This document shows, piece by piece, positions 34,824 through 42,317 of a stretch of DNA of 64,000 nt (its first letter is position 1; each line of letters begins with the position of its first letter). Source of the stretch: Rikenellaceae bacterium (GTDB lineage Bacteria > Bacteroidota > Bacteroidia > Bacteroidales > UBA932); the NCBI GenBank assembly GCA_003542575.1, contig DPKJ01000011.1:1-64000 (forward strand), given 5' to 3'. Made by a program: the position numbers and the translations under genes. The notes beneath the pieces are model-generated. The model did no database searches. It saw only the letters and a list, made by a program, of their open reading frames with translations, and was not told where the DNA came from.

Positions 34824-36179
34824 TTAAAATTTTATTGACTTAAGGCCTTTTTCAAGAGCTTCAAGCTCTTTGTTAAACTCAAGAAGTTCTTCCCAAAAAT
34901 CAGCAACCTCTTTACCTTTTTGCAGTTCGGTGGTGAGTTTTGAATGGGCTCTTGCCAAATGTTTAATGGCGGAAATGATCCCGGCCTTTCTGGAGGTCAA
35001 CTCCTCTGCCCTGCCCTTGAGCTCAAAATAGCGTTTGTCATGTATGTAGCCGTCGCTTGCAATATGATTAACGCTTAAGTTTGGAATAGTTTGATTAATC
35101 GTAGATGCTTGTTCATGCTGATTAATCGTAGATGTTTGTTCATTTTGATTAATACTTGAGGAAGGTTTTGTTTGAGTAACAGTTGAGGCAGGCTCAAGTT
35201 GATTTGCACCCGAGGCAAGTGTAATATGATTAACGCTCAAGTTTGGAATAGTTTGATTAATCGTAGATGCTTGTTCATTTTGATTAATAGTTGAGGAAGG
35301 TTTAGTTTGATTAACACTAGAGGTTGGTTCGTTTTGACTTATGATCGAGAATGGTTTAGTTTGATTAACGCTTGATGTTGATTCGTTTTGACTAACGCTC
35401 GAGGTAGGTATAAGTTGACTAACACTCAAGGCTGGTTTATCCGGCTTGGTGGCCTTTAAATAAGTGATGTAATTTTGTTCTACGCCTCTCTTTTCGTTCT
35501 CTATCAGCAGATTTACCGAAGGCGAAGCAAGAACTTCGCATAAAACCTCCGTTACAGCATTTACTAATGTATCTCCCTGAATAACAAAGCCTCTGACCGA
35601 CTTAGCCTGGGCTCTTTTGTTCAAAACCTCAGCCGTATAACCTACAACACGGCCGGCACTTTTGCCAATCCCAAGCGGAAGAGCCTCCACAAAACCCAAA
35701 TCATTAAATTTGCGAACAAGCGAATCAAGAGTCCTCCCCAACGACCTGAACTCACGGCCGGCATCCTCCCACCTCGCCTTTCCCGCAAGAACCTTAAGCG
35801 CCCTTTTGTAAGTAAGCAAAATCTCCACCGAAACACCAGCCTTTTTTGCCAGCGACATATCCTTAACGTATGCTCCATATACCGAATTAAGCTCCGAGAC
35901 CCTCAGCTCCGGATCACTAAGTGACGAGGAGTACCAGAAAGCTCTCTCAGCCCGTATTTGCGCTATCTCCTCAAAAAGGAGGGTCGGGTGCTTTGAAAAC
36001 GAGTCGCATGAAGCGGTATAAGTGTCAATAGCCTTAATTTGATCCTTGGATAATGAGGCGCAGCCAGCTGTTCCAAAAAGTGACAAAATCACAAAAAGTG
36101 ACAAAAAAACAATTACCCAATTTGTCACTTTAAGTACTCTAAATACCCTAAATGAATTAAATTCCTTAATTGTCTTCAT
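34824..36179 (-). CDS. repeat-containing lipoprotein, unknown function
   Basis: 451 residues. A hydrophobic segment ends in a lipobox-like FGTAGC near residue 40, so probably lipid-anchored. Residues 45-245 are mainly helical. Residues about 250-375 are degenerate 15-residue repeats rich in Ser, Asn, Gln and Thr (SSVNQTKP, STINQNEQ, NLSVNHI). A charged helical C-terminus follows. No known domain recognised. The repeats are also visible as DNA tandem repeats of about 45 bases. Confidence 0.6.
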   Translation of the reverse strand: MKTIKEFNSFRVFRVLKVTNWVIVFLSLFVILSLFGTAGCASLSKDQIKAIDTYTASCDSFSKHPTLLFEEIAQIRAERAFWYSSSLSDPELRVSELNSVYGAYVKDMSLAKKAGVSVEILLTYKRALKVLAGKARWEDAGREFRSLGRTLDSLVRKFNDLGFVEALPLGIGKSAGRVVGYTAEVLNKRAQAKSVRGFVIQGDTLVNAVTEVLCEVLASPSVNLLIENEKRGVEQNYITYLKATKPDKPALSVSQLIPTSSVSQNESTSSVNQTKPFSIISQNEPTSSVNQTKPSSTINQNEQASTINQTIPNLSVNHITLASGANQLEPASTVTQTKPSSSINQNEQTSTINQHEQASTINQTIPNLSVNHIASDGYIHDKRYFELKGRAEELTSRKAGIISAIKHLARAHSKLTTELQKGKEVADFWEELLEFNKELEALEKGLKSIKF

Positions 36180-36600
36180 ATATCTTCATTAAATACATTA
36201 ATACTCTTCATATACCTTTTTAAAATACCTTAATTGTTTTCATATGTATTTTAAAATTTAGATTTCACAGCAAAAGGAGCATAAGCCACAAGGAGATTGA
36301 ATAGGAGCAGAAAGATTAATCAAGTGCAAGAAGATTGTTCGGGAGCAGAAAATTGCGGCAGTTGCAGAACTCGCTGTAAATCAAAAATAAAACATAATTG
36401 ACTATGAAACAAATAGATACAGCTCAACACCAAGAGAATATGGCTCAATGTAGCATAATGAGGTCTGAACGTGTGTTTTTAGTTGTTCAACAAGGAGATT
36501 ATGCCGGCTTGAATATGTGCCGGCTTGAATCCATATTAGATATTAATTTGTTTTAGAGATAAAACAAGTGTTTTTATTGATTTTAAGATTTAAGGCAAAC
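36180..36600. other. intergenic, nothing recognised
   Basis: About 420 AT-rich bases upstream of the lipoprotein gene. Short degenerate CTTCATATA repeats occur near 36170-36250. No reading frame or RNA gene is supported. Confidence 0.4.
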
Positions 36601-36629
36601 AAAAAGGGAGACCGTGTTGGATCTCCCTG
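36601..36629 (-). terminator. terminator of rplU-rpmA
   Basis: On the reverse strand AGGGAGATCC pairs with GGTCTCCCT (one bulge), followed by five T residues. It lies 24 bases after the rpmA stop. Confidence 0.8.
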
Positions 36630-36652
36630 TTTTGAATCTTTTTTCGTTTCGT

Positions 36653-36922
36653 TTATGCTTCAGCAGTTACTCTTGGCAAAACCGATACGTATGACTTATT
36701 GTTGCTCTTTTTACGGAATGAAACAATACCATCAGTAAGTGCATACAGAGTATGATCTTTACCGATACCTACATTTAATCCGGGGTTATGAACTGTTCCT
36801 CTCTGACGAATCAGAATGTTCCCGGCTTTAGCGACTTGACCGCCAAATAATTTAACGCCTAATCGTTTACTGTGTGATTCGCGTCCGTTCTTCGAACTAC
36901 CGACACCTTTCTTATGAGCCAT
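36653..36922 (-). CDS. rpmA: 50S ribosomal protein L27
   Basis: 89 residues. The start MAHKKGVGSSKNGRESHSKR and GGQVAKAGNILIRQRGT are the L27 signature. Its N-terminus reaches the peptidyl-transferase centre. Directly downstream of rplU, the usual order. Confidence 0.98.
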   Translation of the reverse strand: MAHKKGVGSSKNGRESHSKRLGVKLFGGQVAKAGNILIRQRGTVHNPGLNVGIGKDHTLYALTDGIVSFRKKSNNKSYVSVLPRVTAEA

Positions 36923-36949
36923 AATCTAAAAATTTTTCCGGATTAAAAA

Positions 36950-37258
36950 TTAAGCAATTTCTTCGATTTTGATTTGTGTAAGACACTGACGGTGACCGTT
37001 TTTCTTAGAATAACCTTTACGGCGTTTCTTTTTGAAAACAATAACCTTTTCACCTTTAAGGTGAGTAAGAACCGTTGCCTTAACAGAAGCTCCCTCTACA
37101 TAAGGGGCACCAATCTTAATAGCTCCATCGTTGTCAACCAGAAGAACTTTTTCAAAATTCAACGTTGCACCCTCCTCGGCTTTCAGACGGTTTACATAGA
37201 GTTTTCTATCCTTCTCTACTCTAAATTGCTGTCCTGCAATATCTACAATTGCGTACAT
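36950..37258 (-). CDS. rplU: 50S ribosomal protein L21
   Basis: 102 residues from ATG 37258, where MYAIVDIAGQQFRVEK begins as in all L21 proteins; an ATG 60 bases upstream is in frame but lies in the leader. FKKKRRKGYSKKNGHRQ is the conserved RNA-binding C-terminal segment. Operon rplU-rpmA. Confidence 0.98.
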   Translation of the reverse strand: MYAIVDIAGQQFRVEKDRKLYVNRLKAEEGATLNFEKVLLVDNDGAIKIGAPYVEGASVKATVLTHLKGEKVIVFKKKRRKGYSKKNGHRQCLTQIKIEEIA

Positions 37259-37353
37259 AAAATAATTTTTAAAAATTATTGACTGCAAGCGGCTGTTATC
37301 TAAACAACTCTTATTCAATAGCTTGACAATCTTCTATTAATATTTTTGGAACG

Positions 37354-37384
37354 CAAATATATGCAAATATTATTATTCCACAAA
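37354..37384 (-). promoter_or_regulatory. rplU promoter
   Basis: Reverse-strand TTTG (37381-37384) then 19 bases then TATATTTG (37354-37361), an excellent match to the Bacteroidota consensus. The leader to rplU is about 90 bases. Confidence 0.8.
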
Positions 37385-37417
37385 ATTTTACGTGAATATT
37401 TGCAGGGAGAGGGACAT

Positions 37418-37554
37418 TCTCCGCGCCAGTTTTGGATATATGCTTGTTTGACAGATGTTTGCAAAACAGACTTTGTCTATAAATCTCGAAATTCCATAAA
37501 GTCTCATTTGTAAAACTCTTAATTACAGAATGTTGTCCAAAACTGGCGCGGAGA
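37418..37554. repeat. 137-bp palindromic element, family B, copy 1
   Basis: Twenty-base complementary ends (37417-37436, 37536-37555) reading TTCTCCGCGCCAGTTTTGGA. Inner AGACTTT (37468) and AAAGTCT (ending 37504) are each 50 bases from their outer end. Length and layout match copies at 39098-39234 and 41881-42017. Confidence 0.9.
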
Positions 37555-37703
37555 ATTTTGCTGTGGCAAAGTTGTGTGCGCATTAGTGTGTTTGCCATAA
37601 ATGCAAGCACCTGTATATTTATAAGTTGCGTAAAACAACGCAAAAAACATATTCTCATGTCAAATATTTTCTCCGCTTTACACAATTATTTTACATTTTT
37701 TAA

Positions 37704-37711
37704 TATCTTTG
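37704..37711 (+). promoter_or_regulatory. -7 box TATCTTTG six bases before the ATPase start
   Basis: Matches TAnnTTTG. It implies a leaderless or nearly leaderless transcript if used. No TTG at 19-20 bases upstream. Confidence 0.4.
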
Positions 37712-37717
37712 TGCAAC

Positions 37718-38836
37718 ATGGACTCTCCCTTTACATACAACACATATGTTACCGGCACTGATTTCATCTCCAGACATCAGGAACTGGATCTTTTCATCAA
37801 CCTCGTAAGACAAAAACAGCACATATTAATCTACGAACCCCCAAAAAGCGGAAAGCACTCCCTCATTCAACAAGGGCTCATCAAACTTCGCCAGGAGGGC
37901 TACAGCTACACAGTCTGCAAAATCAACCTCTTTAATGTACGCACCCAGAAACACCTGTTATACAAAGTGTTCGACTCATTATTGGATACCTTTTGCAGCA
38001 GTCCGCAGGAGAGAGAGGAGGTAATTGCCGAGATCAATTCCGGTATTGCCGGAGTATTTGGAGAGGGCGAGGTTAAGTACGAAACAGCCACAGACCCAAT
38101 TCCGGACGCCATCGCCGAGCAGATTTTGAATATGCCCGAATTCATGGCAAACAAGTACAACACAAATCCGGTTATATACCTCGAGGAGTTTCAGGAACTT
38201 CTTCTATTGGACGACAACTACTATGTGCTTAAACTTCTGGAAAAAATTCTTCAAAGCCACACTGCAAGCACCTATATCATAACAGGTTCGCAGGTTAACG
38301 CAATGAAAGAAATTTTTGAAGTGCAGAGGTTTTTCTACAACTTTGCCGAAAGAATCAAGCTCGGCAGAATCGACAAAAAGAGCTTTACCGACTTCATTAT
38401 AAGGAGTTTCCTCAAAGCCGGCCGGGTAGTGTCAAAAGAGTTGGCCGACAAAACCTACGAACTGACCGACGGCCATCCATGGTACACGCAGCAACTGGGC
38501 GACATCTCCTTCCTCCTCACCCGAGGCTTCCTCACCGACCAGATACTAATGCAATCGTTCACCTCGCTAATCGAACTCCACTCTTACCGATTTCTCACAG
38601 TAACCGGCCGTCTGAGCCGATTTCAAATAAATTTTCTCAAAGCAATTCTGGACGACGCCGAAAAACTGAGCTCCGCCGAGGTAATGCTCCGCTACGGCTT
38701 CAACTCATCGGCCAACGTCAACCGCCTCAAAGAAGCACTCCAGAAAAAGGAGATACTCACCCAGGAAAAGGGCAAATGGGAATTCCTTGACCCCCTCTTC
38801 AAAACCTGGCTCAAAAACGTTTACTTCGAACTGTAA
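37718..38836 (+). CDS. AAA-type ATPase with variant Walker A
   Basis: 372 residues from ATG 37718 (in-frame TTG 37709 is part of the promoter box). The P-loop reads EPPKSGKHS at 40-48 where GxxxxGK(S/T) is usual. VIYLEEFQE is the Walker B, and IITGSQVNAM a sensor-like segment. DGHPWYTQQLGD and the C-terminal winged helix (SAEVMLRYGFNSSANVNRLKEAL) resemble the archaeal-type ATPases, PF01637, common as uncharacterised proteins in Bacteroidota. Whether it hydrolyses ATP is unclear. It sits alone between palindromic elements. Confidence 0.75.
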   Translation: MDSPFTYNTYVTGTDFISRHQELDLFINLVRQKQHILIYEPPKSGKHSLIQQGLIKLRQEGYSYTVCKINLFNVRTQKHLLYKVFDSLLDTFCSSPQEREEVIAEINSGIAGVFGEGEVKYETATDPIPDAIAEQILNMPEFMANKYNTNPVIYLEEFQELLLLDDNYYVLKLLEKILQSHTASTYIITGSQVNAMKEIFEVQRFFYNFAERIKLGRIDKKSFTDFIIRSFLKAGRVVSKELADKTYELTDGHPWYTQQLGDISFLLTRGFLTDQILMQSFTSLIELHSYRFLTVTGRLSRFQINFLKAILDDAEKLSSAEVMLRYGFNSSANVNRLKEALQKKEILTQEKGKWEFLDPLFKTWLKNVYFEL

Positions 38837-38844
38837 GGGCACAA

Positions 38845-39096
38845 TTCTCCGCGCCAATTTGTGGTATACATCTAATATTCAAGCATTTCGAAACGAGCCG
38901 AAATGTGGGCAGACATTGAGAAGAAAATTTCTCCGCGCCAGTTTGTGGTATACATCTAATATCCAAGCATTTCGAAACTAGCCAATATGTGGACAAACAT
39001 TGAGAAGAAAATTTCTTCGCGCCACTTTGTGGTATACATCTAATATCCATGCATTTCGAAACGAGCCAATATGTGGACAAACATTGAGAAGAAAAT
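38845..39096. repeat. three 84-bp tandem repeats beginning with the family A end
   Basis: Units start at 38845, 38929 and 39013. Each opens TTCTCCGCGCC(A)..TTTGTGGTA and has GAGCCRAAT or GCCAATATGTGG at the offset (49 bases) seen in full family A elements. No right-hand arm is present, and a full family B element follows exactly one period later. Units differ by a few substitutions. Confidence 0.9.
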
Positions 39097-39097
39097 T

Positions 39098-39234
39098 TCT
39101 CCGCGCCAGTTTTGGATATGTGCTTATTTGTCAGGCACTTGAAAAATAGACTTTGCCAAAAATGCGCTACGTTTCAAAAAGTCTCTTTTGTAAATATTTC
39201 ATTTATATATAGTTGTCCAAAAGTGGCGCGGAGA
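39098..39234. repeat. 137-bp palindromic element, family B, copy 2
   Basis: Same length as the other B copies. Ends pair with one mismatch (CCAGTTTTGG against CCAAAAGTGG). Inner AGACTTT (39148) and AAAGTCT (ending 39184) are 50 bases from each end. Directly follows the 84-bp array. Confidence 0.9.
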
Positions 39235-39245
39235 AAATCTTGCTG

Positions 39246-39282
39246 TATACCGCAGGCATAAACTCGCGCCGCAGGCACCACA
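39246..39282. repeat. CCGCAGGCA-type repeats
   Basis: Two CCGCAGGCA copies 24 bases apart, just after the family B element, like those at 19029-19070 and 42041-42157. Confidence 0.5.
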
Positions 39283-39330
39283 TCAATCTTCCCTGTTTCC
39301 AGCAAACAAAATCTTTAATACATTTGTTGT

Positions 39331-39400
39331 ATTGAATGTACAATATTGAATGTGTAGCTTTGTTCTGGTAGCTTTGTTCTGGTAGCTTTGCTCAACATTA
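39331..39400 (+). promoter_or_regulatory. 14-bp repeat array making three overlapping promoters for ubiX
   Basis: Five 14-base units. TTG at 39332, 39346 and 39360 each precede TAGCTTTG at 39355, 39369 and 39383 by exactly 20 bases. Every pair fits TTG-N19/20-TAnnTTTG. The last box is 26 bases before the ubiX start. Confidence 0.7.
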
Positions 39401-39416
39401 TCACATATATATAAGT

Positions 39417-40292
39417 ATGAAGAAAATATTATTAGGCATTACGGGTGCAAGCGGCCAGATATACGCCTCCAAAATGATGGAGGTGGTTAGGGCCATTAAC
39501 GGTGAATTAACCGGAACAGGAAGTGGTAAGGCAAATGGAAGCGGAATGGGAGAAATTAGCAATGATAGTGAAGAGACTGATAATGTATTAGGTAGTGGTA
39601 ATGTATTGGGACTTGGTAATGCAATTTTCAGTAACGCCGGAATTGGGAGAGGAAAAGGTGATAATGTACTAGGTAATGATAATGCATTGGGAAGTGGATA
39701 TGTACTTGGCAATGATAATGCATTGGGAAGTGGAAGTGGTGTTGTAAATAGTAACGTAAGTGGAAGTGGTAATGGAAGTGCTGCCGGGATGGGTATTTGG
39801 TTGGATTTGGTGTTTACCGATACGGCTAAAGTGGTTTGGGAGGATGAGTTGGGTAAGAAGGTGCCGGAGGGCAACATGAATAGTAAGATGGAGAGAAAGA
39901 TGGAGAGTGAACAATTTGGAGTGCTGGACAACAACAGCTACTACCACCCGTATGCATCGGGGTCAAATGCGGCAGATGTAATGATTATCATGCCGTGCAC
40001 GATGGGCACAATAGGCCGAATAGCCTCGGGAGCCACATCAGACCTCCTCACACGCGCTGCCGATGTAATGCTTAAAGAACGTCGACCACTGATAATAGTA
40101 CCCCGCGAAACCCCCTTCAACCTGATACACCTCCGCAACCTCACAACACTAGCAGAGGCCGGAGCAATAATAGCACCCGCCTCACCCTCGTTCTACACCC
40201 ACCCGCAGAATATGGAGGAGCTCATTGACACGTTTGTGCGGCGAATACTAAATATTGCCGGAATTGAGGTGAAGTTTAAGAGGTTTGAGTGA
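39417..40292 (+). CDS. ubiX: flavin prenyltransferase UbiX with a large insertion
   Basis: 291 residues; UbiX is normally about 190-200. MKKILLGITGASGQIYASKMMEVV is the FMN-binding start and the fold resumes at WLDLVFTDTAKVVWEDE (about 127). MPCTMGTIGRIASGATSDLLTRAADVMLKE and PRETPFNLIHLRN are the conserved remainder. It makes prenylated FMN for UbiD decarboxylases. Residues about 28-125 are a Gly/Ser/Asn/Leu-rich repeat (NVLGSGNVLG, NDNALGSG), placed after helix 1, with DNA-level repeats. A second smaller Lys/Met/Glu-rich insertion lies near 145-160. No ubiD is in the window. Activity depends on the insertion looping out. Confidence 0.88.
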   Translation: MKKILLGITGASGQIYASKMMEVVRAINGELTGTGSGKANGSGMGEISNDSEETDNVLGSGNVLGLGNAIFSNAGIGRGKGDNVLGNDNALGSGYVLGNDNALGSGSGVVNSNVSGSGNGSAAGMGIWLDLVFTDTAKVVWEDELGKKVPEGNMNSKMERKMESEQFGVLDNNSYYHPYASGSNAADVMIIMPCTMGTIGRIASGATSDLLTRAADVMLKERRPLIIVPRETPFNLIHLRNLTTLAEAGAIIAPASPSFYTHPQNMEELIDTFVRRILNIAGIEVKFKRFE

Positions 40293-40310
40293 TTCTCCGC
40301 GCCAGTTTTT
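40293..40310. repeat. solitary TTCTCCGCGCCAGTTTTT end
   Basis: A left arm only, filling the 16 bases between the convergent ubiX and SecB-like genes and overlapping the stop of the latter. Confidence 0.75.
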
Positions 40311-40761
40311 ACTCTGAACTTTCCGAAATAAGTTTTGAAGGATCAATTACAGGAATTATTGATCCGGCCAAAAATGTGCCCGCAATTTTTTCGTAAACTA
40401 TACCTCTTGATGTAGAGTAGGCAATGCTCATTAATGCAACCCCAAGGTTCCCATCAATCCTTTTTGAGTCATTATCATCGCTAATGTAGTCACCCAAGTT
40501 TGAAACAGAAAAAACATATTCAAACCTAAAGTCTCCACGAACACCAACATCTGACTTTTGATCGTCCACACCACAAAGGCCAACATCCATAATTATTCTT
40601 ATGCTGTTATCTATCAAATTAAGCCTTGTAACTTGTTTACATCCAACCTTAACTGAAGAGAATCCAGGCGCTTTTGACACAAATCCCTCAGTTGTTACAA
40701 TAGAAGAATTTAGTATTTTAATATCGCTAAATGATATTTTGAGATGATCTACTACTGCCAT
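40309..40761 (-). CDS. SecB-like chaperone of a toxin-antitoxin-chaperone module
   Basis: 150 residues. Alternating strands with IMDVGLCGV, FRFEYVFSVSNLGDY and the end GVALMSIAYSTSRGIVYEKIAG resemble SecB-fold proteins. Its start overlaps the antitoxin stop by one base (TAATG). In known TAC systems, such as that of Mycobacterium tuberculosis, a SecB-like protein protects the antitoxin. Assignment depends on context as much as on sequence. Confidence 0.6.
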   Translation of the reverse strand: MAVVDHLKISFSDIKILNSSIVTTEGFVSKAPGFSSVKVGCKQVTRLNLIDNSIRIIMDVGLCGVDDQKSDVGVRGDFRFEYVFSVSNLGDYISDDNDSKRIDGNLGVALMSIAYSTSRGIVYEKIAGTFLAGSIIPVIDPSKLISESSE

Positions 40762-41159
40762 TATGCTAAATACTTAATGTGGTTATTAACAGACTCTAAA
40801 AACTGTAACCTCTCCTCAGTACAAATGCTTGTAGATGAAGATGAGACTGAGCTCTTTTTTATAAAATGAACCGTTTTATATTTTACCTGCGCTTCAAGAG
40901 GAGTTGTTATGACCTCCTCACCCAAAACAGCTTCTACCTTTGCAATGCTTTGTAAAGTAAGATTATGCATCCCGGATAGAAGCTTACTTATTTCACTCTG
41001 CTTTTTTCCCATCTCTGAAGCGAGCCTCTTCTGAGACCAACCTTTATTTTCAAGAATTGAAGAAATCTGCTCAGAAATTGCAAGATTCTTCCTGACAAAC
41101 AACTTTTGCTCCGGTTTGATTCTCTCTCGTAAACGAGATACTACACTTTGATTCTTCAT
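40761..41159 (-). CDS. HigA-like helix-turn-helix antitoxin
   Basis: 132 residues. The XRE helix-turn-helix is clear at about 28-80 (NKGWSQKRLASEMGKKQSEISKLLSG). A tail of about 45 residues follows, ending LQFLESVNNHIKYLA, which could be the chaperone-addiction segment of TAC antitoxins. Start overlaps the toxin stop (ATGA). It likely neutralises the toxin and represses the operon. Confidence 0.75.
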   Translation of the reverse strand: MKNQSVVSRLRERIKPEQKLFVRKNLAISEQISSILENKGWSQKRLASEMGKKQSEISKLLSGMHNLTLQSIAKVEAVLGEEVITTPLEAQVKYKTVHFIKKSSVSSSSTSICTEERLQFLESVNNHIKYLA

Positions 41160-41686
41160 AATTCAATCTGAAAATCTGATGAATAATTTATGTCTGTATA
41201 ATTTTTATTCCAGATAATGCTTTTTTCCACAATTGCTTTTTGAATTGCCCTGGAAAGTAAATTAGCTAATTTAAAATGCTCTTTAACATTAGGACACTCC
41301 TGAGCAAATTTTGTCGTTTTAATCCCACCATTATAAAGAAATACAACACATTCGCTAACTCTAAAGCAATATAATCTCAATTTACCTTTTACTACTATAT
41401 TGGATGCTCTCATTACTGCGCTTGGTGGTGGTAAAGCAGAGGTATCAGAGATATAAGCCTCATTTCTGAAAAATTTACTTTTTGCACCATATAAACGACC
41501 TATCTGCTCAATCCACTCAAATAAAATATTTAAATCCTCAGAAACACTTTCATCAGACTCTGTGCGTTCCAGGAATCGGTAGAATTCACAATCACGTTCC
41601 ATATTGGAGTTTATTGACACTGAATAATACTTAACTCGCTTAAATCTGAACTCACTCAGTCTGATAATTTTTACAAATCTATTCAT
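41156..41686 (-). CDS. HigB/RelE-like toxin
   Basis: 176 residues. The C-terminal half (LRLYCFRVSECVVFLYNGGIKTTKF, then a long helix) resembles RelE/HigB mRNA interferases; the N-terminal part is mainly helical. First of three overlapping genes in the order toxin, antitoxin, chaperone, as in HigBA-type TAC modules. The catalytic residues cannot be fixed by eye. Confidence 0.6.
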   Translation of the reverse strand: MNRFVKIIRLSEFRFKRVKYYSVSINSNMERDCEFYRFLERTESDESVSEDLNILFEWIEQIGRLYGAKSKFFRNEAYISDTSALPPPSAVMRASNIVVKGKLRLYCFRVSECVVFLYNGGIKTTKFAQECPNVKEHFKLANLLSRAIQKAIVEKSIIWNKNYTDINYSSDFQIEL

Positions 41687-41700
41687 TAAAACAATTATTT

Positions 41701-41726
41701 CAAAATTATATTAACTTATAAGTTAA
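41701..41726 (-). promoter_or_regulatory. TA promoter and palindromic operator
   Basis: Reverse-strand -7 box TAATTTTG (41701-41708) is followed upstream by a perfect 16-base palindrome TTAACTTATAAGTTAA (41711-41726), placed between the -7 and -33 positions, 25-40 bases before the toxin start. This is where an autorepressing HigA would bind. Confidence 0.6.
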
Positions 41727-41874
41727 TTTTGTATTTATACCATTCAATATTAGTTTATTACAATATTTTACGCTCTAGAAGTTGATTCCAGATCCAGCAA
41801 ATTAGATTTTTTACAAAAATTAAAGCCGGGTGGTAGTTCCCAGCTTAGAATGAGATATATAAAATTTAAATTCG

Positions 41875-42023
41875 AATAAATCTCCGCGCCACTTTTGGAT
41901 ATATCGTTGTATTTCAAATCATTGAAAAATAGACTTTGCCAAAAATGCGCTGTATTTCAAAAAGTCTTTTTTGTAACCACCTCATTAACAGATAGTTGCC
42001 CAAAAGTGGCGCGGAGATTTATT
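41875..42023. repeat. 137-bp palindromic element, family B, copy 3, with extended arms
   Basis: Core 41881-42017. Arms TCTCCGCGCCACTTTTGG pair perfectly and the complementarity continues six bases outward (AATAAA with TTTATT). Inner AGACTTT (41931) and AAAGTCT (ending 41967) are 50 bases from the core ends. The interior is nearly identical to copy 2. Confidence 0.92.
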
Positions 42024-42040
42024 TTTTATGCCAACAGAGT

Positions 42041-42157
42041 GCGTTAATGCCTACGGCAAGCATGTAGTGCCTACGGCGTGTGTTAATGCCTGCGGCAAGC
42101 ATGTAGTGCCTACGGCGTGTGTTAATGCCTGCGGCAAAGATGTGGTGCCTACGGCGT
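42041..42157. repeat. three 39-bp tandem repeats
   Basis: Units at 42041, 42080 and 42119, each with TTAATGCCT(A/G)CGGCAA and GTGCCTACGGCGT. They contain the complement of the GCCGCAGGCA decamer and lie between a B and an A element. Confidence 0.92.
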
Positions 42158-42170
42158 GTGTGGAGAATTT

Positions 42171-42296
42171 TCTCCGCGCCAGTTTGTGGTAACTAGCTAA
42201 TTGTGTGCACATTAAAAATGAGCCAATTTTTGAGTAAAAATTGGCTCATTTTTATATTATTGATTTTCAAATCATTACCATAAACTGGCGCGGAGA
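42171..42296. repeat. 126-bp palindromic element, family A, copy 2
   Basis: Arms at 42171-42192 and 42275-42296 pair with one mismatch. The inner perfect hairpin AAAAATGAGCCAATTTTT/AAAAATTGGCTCATTTTT (42214-42231, 42236-42253) would be a strong bidirectional terminator. Same length as copy 1. Confidence 0.92.
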
Positions 42297-42317
42297 TTTT
42301 TTTGCGGGGCTGCCTAG

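Noticed and set aside
38845..39096. CRISPR array
   Set aside because: Units are contiguous 84-bp repeats with near-identical sequence throughout and no unique spacers; no cas genes nearby.
41881..42296. Insertion sequence remnant
   Set aside because: No transposase fragment in any frame; elements are too short and are better described as MITE-like palindromes.
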